A stretch of 9,292 nt of DNA from Candidatus Zixiibacteriota bacterium (GTDB lineage: Bacteria; Zixibacteria; MSB-5A5; GN15; FEB-12), in NCBI GenBank assembly GCA_022570975.1, contig JACZYS010000091.1, positions 1-9,292 of the forward strand. The letters run 5' to 3'. The notes beneath the pieces are model-generated. The model saw nothing but the letters and a program-made list of their open reading frames with translations. It did no database searches and was not told the origin of the DNA. Position 1 is the first letter of the stretch. Each line of letters starts with the position of its first letter. Of this stretch, positions 1-5,979 are shown in pieces. The position numbers and the translations under genes were made by a program.

Positions 1-8
1 TTCCTGTT

Positions 9-1253
9 ATGAAATGGACACCAGAAAGTGCACAAGAAAAATGGGATGGCTACACAACTCGAGATAATCTTAAAAGAAGAGAGAAATTATGGAGGGGTAA
101 TAAGGAATTTCCAGGTATATCAAAACTAATTTCGGAAACTCCAACTATTGGAGAAAATGAAACCAGCTATATACCTGAAGAACTTGGTGAAATTACATTC
201 AGAAGGGCTGAGAATTTCATATTGCATGATCTCAATATACTTGCGAATGGAAAATTTAGGGCTATTGGCCAGGACATCCCAGATACAGGGCCTTTTGATA
301 TTGATAGAATAGTGAATAATTTAGGTTTGGGTCAAGGGGGAATTAAACGTGAGACTACCAAATTACAAGTTTCTGCTTATCTTCTTAACCCTAAAACAGG
401 CCAATTTGATGTTACCGATGCTGGTATAAACGAGGCTATAATTTACGCAAAAGTATTAGGATGGGCAAGAGCATTGGGAGAAAAGTCTATAGTTATAGGA
501 TTTACACAATTTGAGGATTATCAATACCCAATAATGGCATTTGAACAGATAGCTTCGCTGTTCCAAAGAAGCAGTGGTTTCGATAATATTTCTGCAATTT
601 TCAGAGATTTTTATGGCACATTTAGGGCACCACTTGAACTAACTTTTGAAAAAGGGGGGCCTGCAGGAAAATCACACTCTGCTTGTTATATAACGCATAT
701 TGCAAGCAGGTATCCTGGCTTTGCTATACTGACTCCAAATACTGCTGAAGATTTGCAAAGAGCATATAGGATGGCAATTGCTTCAGATACTCCTACGTTT
801 ATCTCAGTCAATGATAATTCTATTGAGAATAGACAAATAGGGACAAAGGATAATAATGGGAATGTAGAACATTTCGATTTCACTGCCGAATACACATTTC
901 TAGATTCTAAAGTAGAACCGTTTGGAACATCTGTAATTTATACTATTAAAGACGAGCATGGAGGACTATATCCCATAGAATCACATGATGCAATTATCCT
1001 TACCTATGGTGAATATGTTCCTATCTGTTGGGATGTAGCACGGGTTTTGCATGCAAATACTGGTTATAAGACTTTGGTTGTTGATTATAGTACAATTGTT
1101 CCCCGGGACGAAGACCTGCCAAAAAAGATTATGGAATCATACCAATCAAATGGCTCAAACAAGATGCCTATTTGGTCCATAGTTTCACAAGAAGGTGCTT
1201 TTGGATTTGGTGGAGGTGGGGGAAGAGGTGTTTGTCCCATCAAACCTTTTTGA
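9..1253 (+). CDS. Thiamine-diphosphate dehydrogenase/transketolase-type enzyme, beta-like part, incomplete at both ends
   Basis: The protein resembles the E1-beta/transketolase pyrimidine-binding domain followed by the transketolase C-terminal domain. About residues 60-280 form the pyrimidine domain. 'RAIGQDI' (85-90) matches the 'VLGEDV' strand, and 'GINEA' (139-143) matches the 'ISEA' motif, so Glu142 is the likely residue activating the ThDP aminopyrimidine. 'FTQFEDYQYP' and 'GGPAGKSHS' (to about 224) match the substrate/cofactor loops. Residues 325-400 ('HDAIILTYGEYV', 'VVDYSTIVPRDE', 'SIVSQEGAFGFGG') start the C-terminal domain. The frame is open to the window's left edge and no ribosome site is visible before the first ATG, so the gene probably begins upstream, perhaps as an alpha/beta fusion. 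After 'GAFGFGG' the protein reads 'GGGRGVCPIKPF' and stops, which does not fit the family and leaves roughly 50 residues missing. The enzyme class is clear from motifs; the substrate cannot be told. Confidence 0.8.
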   Translation: MKWTPESAQEKWDGYTTRDNLKRREKLWRGNKEFPGISKLISETPTIGENETSYIPEELGEITFRRAENFILHDLNILANGKFRAIGQDIPDTGPFDIDRIVNNLGLGQGGIKRETTKLQVSAYLLNPKTGQFDVTDAGINEAIIYAKVLGWARALGEKSIVIGFTQFEDYQYPIMAFEQIASLFQRSSGFDNISAIFRDFYGTFRAPLELTFEKGGPAGKSHSACYITHIASRYPGFAILTPNTAEDLQRAYRMAIASDTPTFISVNDNSIENRQIGTKDNNGNVEHFDFTAEYTFLDSKVEPFGTSVIYTIKDEHGGLYPIESHDAIILTYGEYVPICWDVARVLHANTGYKTLVVDYSTIVPRDEDLPKKIMESYQSNGSNKMPIWSIVSQEGAFGFGGGGGRGVCPIKPF

Positions 1254-1459
1254 GTCAAAGTTTGCGGAGGCGGAAGCTTATCCTTATGGAATGGCGATTT
1301 TTCAGGAAGTTCTCTTTGAGGTGTGGCTGCTGACTCATCGGCAGAGACCGATGACTTTGCAAGATTTAAAAGCTCATTGAGCTGTTTTGATATCTTCTCA
1401 ACAGAGTTCTCCAGTTTTGCTACACGGTCATTTATATTATTTTCGTTATTGTCTACCAA
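1085..1459 (-). CDS. 5' part of a coiled-coil, proline-rich protein, truncated
   Basis: This reads like a genuine gene start. A TTG codon at 1459 follows a GGGAG ribosome site at good spacing, and a possible promoter lies just upstream. Residues about 8-35 ('NDRVAKLENSVEKISKQLNELL') give a heptad-like coiled coil. A polar linker follows, then a proline-rich stretch ('LPPPQTL', 'PLPPPPPNP') to about residue 91. From there the minus-strand reading is only the complement of the transketolase-type gene, so the true gene is cut off near 1205-1222 and the last 30 or so residues are not native. A short coiled coil plus proline tract at the N-terminus recalls multi-pass membrane proteins of the DUF2339 type, but the membrane part is absent and this is only a guess. 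The whole reading could be non-coding, although the start signals argue against that. Confidence 0.5.
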   Translation of the reverse strand: MVDNNENNINDRVAKLENSVEKISKQLNELLNLAKSSVSADESAATPQRELPEKSPFHKDKLPPPQTLTQKGLMGQTPLPPPPPNPKAPSCETMDQIGILFEPFDWYDSIIFFGRSSSRGTIVL

Positions 1460-1491
1460 CCCGTATCTCCCTTGTTATTGCGAATTGTATG

Positions 1492-1521
1492 AAATAACCA
1501 AAACCTGAAGATATTTGTCAA
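1492..1521 (-). promoter_or_regulatory. Possible sigma70-type promoter for the truncated minus-strand gene
   Basis: On the minus strand TTGACA (1521-1516) is followed after 18 bases by TTATTT (1497-1492). The predicted start near 1485 is about 25 bases before the TTG codon. The -35 box is perfect, the -10 box is poor and the spacer is long. Confidence 0.35.
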
Positions 1522-1560
1522 TTAGTAAATTGAAAACAATTTGAGCGACTATTTCATTAG

Positions 1561-1596
1561 AAAAGCTCTTTAACCATTTAGGCTAAAGAGCTTTTT
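1561..1596 (-). terminator. Bidirectional rho-independent terminator downstream of the 191-aa gene
   Basis: The arms GCTCTTTA (1565-1572) and TAAAGAGC (1584-1591) pair perfectly. AAAA on the left and TTTTT on the right make it usable in both directions. Two further C-G pairs beyond one mismatch close the loop to five bases. It lies about 100 bases past the stop of the minus-strand gene at 1699 and is the natural end of that transcript. It closely resembles the terminator at 2384-2423. Confidence 0.75.
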
Positions 1597-1608
1597 AGAT
1601 TTTATGCG
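1561..1608. repeat. Direct-repeat partner of 2387-2436 (terminator plus tRNA 3' flank)
   Basis: This segment and 2387-2436 share the same order of parts: AAAAGCTCTT, an imperfect loop, AAGAGCTTTTT, then ATTTTATGCG. The last part corresponds to the 3' tip and downstream flank of tRNA-Leu on the minus strand. The two copies bracket the 191-aa gene. Confidence 0.5.
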
Positions 1609-1698
1609 GAAGTCATAATTCAAAAGCTAAGATAGTTTACAATGTTGCTATGATTTTCAATCAAATTTTTATTTCTAATTGACATTAATACAGCCAAG

Positions 1699-2274
1699 TT
1701 ATTGAAGTTCGCTTCTATCATTTGCAATAATGTACCAATAAATCCCTCCTCCAATTTCATATTCATCCATTTCCCAAGTTGTTTGGTGGACATATTCAGT
1801 TCCAATAAAATCATCGTACTTAACAACAAAGTGTCTATACCATTTTTTGCCTTCCTTTGACTTATCAATGATAATCTGTCTTAGAATAACATTTTCTCCA
1901 CATGGCTTAATGTCCTGTGGTGCAATGAGTTGTTTAACATAATGTAGGACAAATTCAGTATCTCTAGAAAATTCAAATGTAGAATCATTACTAATCTCAT
2001 TATAATATCTCAAATTATGAATATAATTGCCACTTGAATTAGTTATATAATAGGGCAGATGCCATCGTTCATCTCCTCCTTCTGTTTCAGAAAATCCTGC
2101 TCTTGAATTATTTAAAATGTTTGGGTGCAAATGTAGGGACAAAGTCGGCATTCTGGATAGCATTATATCTTTTTCTATCCACTTGGACGTAGATTTGTCG
2201 ACTTTCCACTGAAAGTAGGAAACAAAGGCGATTGTTAATGTTGCTGCTGCTATTATATAATCTGTGATTTTCAT
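1699..2274 (-). CDS. Unknown small membrane-anchored protein (191 aa)
   Basis: I do not recognise the family. The start chosen is the ATG at 2274, because AAGGAGG lies five bases before it. A longer reading from the ATG at 2289 would put that ribosome site inside the coding region. The N-terminus (MKITDY, then about 17 hydrophobic residues, 'IIAAATLTIAFVSYFQW', and 'KVDKSTSKW') predicts one membrane helix followed by a short basic/polar stretch. About 160 mostly soluble residues follow, rich in aromatic residues and beta-type segments ('LPYYITNSSGNYIHNLRYYN', 'RHFVVKYDDFIGTEYVHQ', 'GGGIYWYIIAND'). No catalytic motif is evident. The gene is a lone cassette between two similar terminators, 3' of the tRNA, and looks more AT-rich than the glycolytic genes, which is consistent with acquisition by transfer. 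That it is translated rests on the start signals and the open frame. Confidence 0.7.
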   Translation of the reverse strand: MKITDYIIAAATLTIAFVSYFQWKVDKSTSKWIEKDIMLSRMPTLSLHLHPNILNNSRAGFSETEGGDERWHLPYYITNSSGNYIHNLRYYNEISNDSTFEFSRDTEFVLHYVKQLIAPQDIKPCGENVILRQIIIDKSKEGKKWYRHFVVKYDDFIGTEYVHQTTWEMDEYEIGGGIYWYIIANDRSELQ

Positions 2275-2279
2275 ATCTT

Positions 2280-2286
2280 CCTCCTT
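2280..2286 (-). promoter_or_regulatory. Strong ribosome binding site that fixes the 191-aa start
   Basis: On the minus strand AAGGAGG sits five bases before the ATG at 2274-2272. It would overlap codons 2-4 of the alternative ATG at 2289, so the downstream ATG is preferred. Confidence 0.8.
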
Positions 2287-2327
2287 CATAAATACATGAA
2301 TAGAGATTGAAGTGGTTTAGTCTCTCT

Positions 2328-2355
2328 ACTCTAAGAGTTAACTTCACCATATCAA
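2328..2355 (-). promoter_or_regulatory. Possible promoter for the 191-aa gene
   Basis: On the minus strand TTGATA (2355-2350) precedes TAGAGT (2333-2328) with a 16-base spacer. The -10 box lies in a small dyad, ACTCT-A-AGAGT (2328-2338). Both boxes are imperfect, but this is the best pair between the tRNA terminator and the gene. Confidence 0.3.
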
Positions 2356-2383
2356 AAATAACATCTAATGAGCAAAATGAAAC

Positions 2384-2423
2384 AAAAAAAGCTCTTAAAC
2401 CAGTCAAGTTTAAGAGCTTTTTT
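2384..2423 (-). terminator. Strong bidirectional terminator after tRNA-Leu
   Basis: A perfect 10-bp stem, GCTCTTAAAC (2391-2400) with GTTTAAGAGC (2408-2417), encloses a 7-base loop. It has seven A's on the left and six T's on the right. On the minus strand it lies about ten bases after the tRNA 3' end and should end the operon. Confidence 0.9.
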
Positions 2424-2432
2424 GAAATTTTA

Positions 2433-2514
2433 TGCGCGAGGCGGGACTCGAACCCGCACAGATTGCTCCACTGCCCCCTCAAGACAGCGTGTCTACCAGT
2501 TTCACCACTCGCGC
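2433..2514 (-). tRNA. tRNA-Leu (anticodon GAG)
   Basis: Read on the minus strand, the acceptor stem GCGCGAG pairs fully with CTCGCGC and is followed by discriminator A at 2433. The D-arm region contains the leucine-type GGTAGAC. The anticodon stem CTGTC/GGCAG (one T-G pair) holds the loop TTGAGGG, giving anticodon GAG, which reads CUC and CUU. The variable arm is long (class II), with GGA/TCT closing a GCAA tetraloop. The T-arm is GCGGG-TTCGAGT-CCCGC. CCA is not encoded: the bases after the discriminator are TA. It lies 36 bases after the secG stop and is probably transcribed with the operon. The secG-tRNA-Leu(GAG) order is known from E. coli (secG-leuU) and Pseudomonas. Confidence 0.95.
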
Positions 2515-2532
2515 AATAATTTTATCAACTAC

Positions 2533-2560
2533 AAAAAGAGACTCAAAAACTTAGTTTGAG
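2533..2560 (-). terminator. Weak hairpin overlapping the secG stop codon
   Basis: On the minus strand CTCAAA (2560-2555) and TTTGAG (2547-2542) form a 6-bp stem around the TAA stop. Four bases later comes a T5 run. It could be a leaky terminator or an RNA-processing signal between secG and the tRNA. The separated T run makes efficient termination doubtful. Confidence 0.25.
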
Positions 2561-2988
2561 CCGTCTGTTGACTCATCTGCACTATTGGTGTCAGCGGCCT
2601 CGTTTGGCAGAATTTGTATGTCAAACGGCGATGCGCTGGTCGTATCCTGTATCTGTTGCTGTTGCAACTGAAGGGCCTGGTCACGCTCTTTCTGAGCTTC
2701 GCGGCTGACAACAGATTCACCTAAGGCCGGATTAGATGCGGCTCGGTCCTGGTTGGCCGACATGTAAGCCAAAGAAGCGCAGTTTAACATGAACACAACC
2801 GCCAAAACAGTTGTTGCTCTTGACAGGAAAGAGGCTGCACCTCTTCCGCCAAAAACGGCACCGCCCATACTTCCGCCTCCGCCAAAAGCGGAACCGGCCA
2901 AACCTTCGCCTTTACTTGACTGCATTAAAACTACAAGCACCAGAGAAACACAAATAATCACATGAAATATAATCCAAGCTGTAAACAA
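2551..2988 (-). CDS. secG: SecG, preprotein translocase subunit
   Basis: SecG is the small accessory subunit of the inner-membrane SecYEG channel and aids SecA-driven export. The protein has the classic layout. Helix 1 spans about residues 4-22 and ends in 'LVVLMQSSKGEGLAG', the family's signature. A Gly-rich loop follows ('AFGGGGSMGGAVFGGRGA', with conserved 'SFLSRAT' at 53-59), then helix 2 at about 59-77. The tail after residue 80 is unusually long, polar and Gln-rich ('QLQQQQIQ', about 107-114), giving 145 residues against roughly 75-110 in familiar SecGs. The start is TTG with AGGAGG seven bases upstream; no ATG fits. It begins 14 bases after the tpiA stop, so it is co-transcribed with the glycolytic genes. 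The gap-pgk-tpi-secG order is common in bacteria. Confidence 0.95.
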   Translation of the reverse strand: MFTAWIIFHVIICVSLVLVVLMQSSKGEGLAGSAFGGGGSMGGAVFGGRGAASFLSRATTVLAVVFMLNCASLAYMSANQDRAASNPALGESVVSREAQKERDQALQLQQQQIQDTTSASPFDIQILPNEAADTNSADESTDGSN

Positions 2989-3002
2989 GAAATAACCTCC
3001 TG

Positions 3003-3751
3003 CTAAAAAGCATTAATAATTTTCAAAAAATCATCAGCCACCAAAGATGCGCCTCCAACTAATGCACCATCAATATTTGGCTGAGACAACAATTTTGCGG
3101 CGTTATCCGGTTTTACAGATCCGCCATAGAGTATCGGCGTGTTTTCAGACGCCTCATTATTTATTTCGGCAATTTGTTCTCTAATAAAACTGTGGACTTC
3201 CTCGGCCATTTCAGGCGAGGCCGTCTTGCCGGTGCCTATAGCCCAAACCGGCTCATAAGCAATCGATAAATTTTTAAAGTCATCGACGGAAAAACCCTGC
3301 AAAGCCCCGGATATCTGGGACTTTATCAGATTTTGTGTCTCTCCACTTTCCCTTTGTGCCAGAGTCTCGCCAACACAAATAATCGGACTTAAGCCTGCTT
3401 CAATTGCAGTCTTAGCCCGGTTATTAACTCTCTGGTCAGTCTCAAAATGATGCTGACGTCTCTCAGAGTGTCCTATGATAACAAAACTTACACCAACTGT
3501 CAATAACATCTCAGCTGAGACTTCACCGGTGTAGGCCCCATTTTTATGCTCCGAGAGCTCCTGTGCCCCAAGAGCTATTTCACTGTCTTTTAATATTTTA
3601 CCGGCTGTCTCAAGCGATGTAAATGGAGGGCAAACAACAACCTGACAGTTATCCTTATGCTTATGACCTGAAACCAGAGAATTGAGAAGTTCTTGGGTTT
3701 CTGCAATGGTGCCGTTCATTTTCCAATTGCCGGCAATAATTTTTTTCTCAT
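3003..3751 (-). CDS. tpiA: Triose-phosphate isomerase, frameshifted near its start
   Basis: TpiA interconverts dihydroxyacetone phosphate and glyceraldehyde 3-phosphate in the cytoplasm. The body is canonical: 'IIGHSERR' with catalytic His95 (numbered on the restored protein), 'AYEPVWAIGTGK' with catalytic Glu167 and loop 6, 'YGGSVKPDN' and the phosphate-binding 'VGGASL'. The expected N-terminus carrying the essential Asn and Lys ('AGNWKMNG') is present in the DNA but is one base out of frame with the only sensible ATG, at 3751. Reading from that ATG gives MRKKLLPAIGK and a stop. A -1 shift in the seven A's (complement of 3740-3746) gives a perfect MRKKIIAGNWKMNG and a 249-residue protein of normal length. 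Starting instead at the internal ATG at 3719 gives 238 residues without the catalytic Lys. The start lies nine bases after the pgk stop, with little ribosome site of its own, so translation is probably coupled to pgk. Confidence 0.93.
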
Positions 3752-3760
3752 AAGATTTAG

Positions 3761-4996
3761 TCAGACGATTACTGTGCTGATAGACATTGGCGAGGTTCTG
3801 TTGCTCAGCGACTCAATACCTGGGAGCAGCTTTCCCTCGAGAAATTCAAGCGAGGCTCCACCACCGGTGGAGATATGAGAGATTTTTTCGTTCAGATTTG
3901 CTTTACTGACCGCAGCTGCGGAATCTCCGCCGCCTACAATTGTCGTTGCACCGGTTGAGGTCAGTTCGGCCAGAATTTTTGCTATCGCCTTGGTGCCGGA
4001 GGCAAACTGGTCTATTTCAAAGACACCCATAGGACCGTTCCAAATTATTGTCGATGCATCTTTCAGTTTTTCTTTGAATAGGGCCGCTGTCTTTGGACCA
4101 ATATCAAGCCCGATCATATTTTCCTGGATTTTATCAATATCTACAACTTCTGTATGGGCTGTCCCGGTAGCTTCTTCGGCAACAACTACATCTACCGGAA
4201 AAATCAGCTCTTTACCGTTTCTCTGGCATCTGTCTATTATTTCTTTGGCCAGCGGGATTTTATCTTCTTCCACTAAAGACTTGCCCGTGCTGTGACCGAT
4301 TGCTCTGGTAAAAGTAAAGGTCATGCCGCCGCCGATTAAAAGCATGTCAACTTTTTCAATGAGGGATTCAATAACTTCAATCTTCCCCGATATTTTTGCT
4401 CCGCCAATAATAGCTGCAAAAGGACGAACCGGGTTAGAAACGGTATTGCCCAAAAATTTGATTTCGTTTTCCATTAAAAATCCGGCCACAGACTGACGGA
4501 AAAAATGAGTCACACCCTCTATTGAAGCATGAGCCCGGTGGGCAGTTCCAAAAGCGTCATTCACAAAAATATCAGCCAGCGCGGCCAGTTTTCTTGAGAA
4601 ATCTGCCGAGTTAGATTCTTCTTCTGAATGAAATCTTAAGTTCTCAAGCAGCAGGCAGTCTCCTTCCTCCATCTTATCCACAGGATTGGATGCTTCCGGT
4701 CCAATGCAGTCCTCGGCAAATGTTACCTCACGGCCAAGTATTTCAGATAATCTTATTGCAACCGGTTTAAGGGAGAGTGTTTCTACCATTTTCCCTTTTG
4801 GTCGGCCAAGGTGAGAGCAGAGGATTACTTTTCCACCGTCATTCATGATTTTTTGAATCGATGGAACTGAGGCTTTAATTCTTCTGTCATCACTGATCTT
4901 CTGATTGTCATCCATGGGGACATTAAAGTCAACCCGAACTAATGCTCTTCGCCCCTTGAAATTGACATCGCTAACTGAAACTTTGTTCATAATCAT
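3761..4996 (-). CDS. pgk: Phosphoglycerate kinase
   Basis: Pgk transfers phosphate between 1,3-bisphosphoglycerate and ADP in the cytoplasm. Motifs run in family order: 'VRVDFNVPMD' (20-29), 'SHLGRPKG' (61-68), 'LENLRFHSEEE' (118-128), 'NDAFGTAHRAHAS' (146-158), 'IGGAKISGKIEVI' (197-209), 'LLIGGGM' (219-225), 'IWNGPMGVFE' (318-327), the nucleotide-loop 'VGGGDSAAAV' (354-363) and 'HISTGGGASLEFLEG' (374-388). At 411 residues it is slightly long. The usual end ('LPGIESLSNR') is followed by about 11 extra residues that run toward tpiA. The ATG at 4996 overlaps the gapA stop as ATGA, which implies translational coupling. A second ATG at 4990 gives the more usual MNKVSV start and cannot be excluded. 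All active-site segments look intact. Confidence 0.97.
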   Translation of the reverse strand: MIMNKVSVSDVNFKGRRALVRVDFNVPMDDNQKISDDRRIKASVPSIQKIMNDGGKVILCSHLGRPKGKMVETLSLKPVAIRLSEILGREVTFAEDCIGPEASNPVDKMEEGDCLLLENLRFHSEEESNSADFSRKLAALADIFVNDAFGTAHRAHASIEGVTHFFRQSVAGFLMENEIKFLGNTVSNPVRPFAAIIGGAKISGKIEVIESLIEKVDMLLIGGGMTFTFTRAIGHSTGKSLVEEDKIPLAKEIIDRCQRNGKELIFPVDVVVAEEATGTAHTEVVDIDKIQENMIGLDIGPKTAALFKEKLKDASTIIWNGPMGVFEIDQFASGTKAIAKILAELTSTGATTIVGGGDSAAAVSKANLNEKISHISTGGGASLEFLEGKLLPGIESLSNRTSPMSISTVIV

Positions 4997-5979
4997 ATCA
5001 TCTTTTTTAACATTTCAATCATTCTGCAGGAAAATCCATATTCATTATCATACCAGCTGAAAACTTTGGCCAGTTTTCCCTGGGAGGAGGTCATCAGGGA
5101 ATCAAAAATTGAACCATGGGGGTTGCCAATAATATCTGCGGAAACAATCGGGTCTTGGCAATATTCCAGAGTGTTGGACATGGACGAATGTTCCGACGCC
5201 TCTTTCATCGCCCTGTTTATCTCATCGGCGGTAGCGTCTTTTTCCAGAACCACGGCCAGATCTACAATTGAGCCCAGCGGAGTCGGAACTCTGATTGCCA
5301 CCCCATCCATTTTCCCCTTAAGTTCCGGTATCACCTGGGAGATTGCTTTTGCCGCTCCGGTAGTGGTTGGGATCATAGACAAGGCCGCCGCTCTTGCTCT
5401 CCGCAAGTCTTTATGAGGTGCGTCGAGGATTCTCTGGTCAGAAGTATAAGCATGGATGGTGGTCATAAATGCTTTCTCAATTCCAAAATTATCGAGAAGG
5501 ACTTTGGAAACAGGAGCCAGGCAGTTGGTGGTGCAGGAACCTATAGAGATTACGTGGTGTTTTTCCTTGTCATATTTTTCACAGTTTATTCCCGGAATAA
5601 AAGTTCCGTCGTGCTCTTTTGCAGGTGCGGAAATCAGTACTTTCAAAGCACCGGCTTCAATATGTTTTACGGCATCTTTTTTATTGGTGAACAATCCGGT
5701 ACATTCCAAAACGACATCAACATTATGTTTTTTCCATGGTAATTTAGACGGGTCACGCTCTGCTGTTATGGGGATGGTTCTTCCGTTGACAACCAGGGCG
5801 TCACCTTCCGCTTTTATCTTCCCTTTAAATTGCCCGTGAAGCGAATCATATTTTAACAAATGGGCAAGAGTTTTTGCGTCGGTAATATCATTGATGGCTA
5901 CAATATCAACCTCTGAATCAAGGGCAATTCTGAAAACCAAACGGCCAATTCTACCAAACCCGTTAATGGCGACTCTCAT
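4993..5979 (-). CDS. gapA: Glyceraldehyde-3-phosphate dehydrogenase (NAD type)
   Basis: GapA oxidises and phosphorylates glyceraldehyde 3-phosphate to 1,3-bisphosphoglycerate, using NAD+. The Rossmann motif 'INGFGRIGR' is at residues 5-13. Asp31 in 'AIND' occupies the usual NAD-selecting position. The catalytic region 'SCTTNCLAP' places the nucleophile at Cys149 and the base at His176 ('TTIHAYTSDQ'). 'RRARAAALSMIPTTTGAAKA' (194-213), 'IRVPTPLGSIVDL' and 'WYDNEYGFS' (309-317) complete the family. The residues before the catalytic Ser-Cys are 'SIG' instead of the common 'SNA', a mild departure. Its length of 328 is close to the usual 330-340. The ATG has GAGGGG seven bases upstream, and its first base is the last base of the preceding stop (TAATG). 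It is the first enzyme gene of the operon. Confidence 0.97.
   Translation of the reverse strand: MRVAINGFGRIGRLVFRIALDSEVDIVAINDITDAKTLAHLLKYDSLHGQFKGKIKAEGDALVVNGRTIPITAERDPSKLPWKKHNVDVVLECTGLFTNKKDAVKHIEAGALKVLISAPAKEHDGTFIPGINCEKYDKEKHHVISIGSCTTNCLAPVSKVLLDNFGIEKAFMTTIHAYTSDQRILDAPHKDLRRARAAALSMIPTTTGAAKAISQVIPELKGKMDGVAIRVPTPLGSIVDLAVVLEKDATADEINRAMKEASEHSSMSNTLEYCQDPIVSADIIGNPHGSIFDSLMTSSQGKLAKVFSWYDNEYGFSCRMIEMLKKMI

Noticed and set aside
1195..1508. Short + strand frames past the end of the enzyme gene
   Set aside because: They do not continue the transketolase C-terminal pattern in any frame. The minus strand has better start signals and a protein-like composition here.
1620..1868. 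Minus-strand frame of 82 residues
   Set aside because: It is a shadow overlapping the 191-aa gene in another frame, with no ribosome site.
2108..2482. Minus-strand frame of 124 residues
   Set aside because: It starts inside the tRNA gene, runs through the terminator and overlaps the better-supported 191-aa gene.
3761..3830. A PGK-TIM fusion by -1 shift within the pgk end
   Set aside because: The tpi frame is open there, but I see no clear X XXY YYZ slippery site in pgk. The A7 run after the tpiA ATG explains the frame better. Kept only as an alternative.
3990..4295. + strand frame antisense to pgk
   Set aside because: It is the complement of conserved pgk codons, with no ribosome site or family resemblance.
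5413..5839. Two + strand frames antisense to gapA
   Set aside because: Both are complements of conserved gapA codons and overlap each other.
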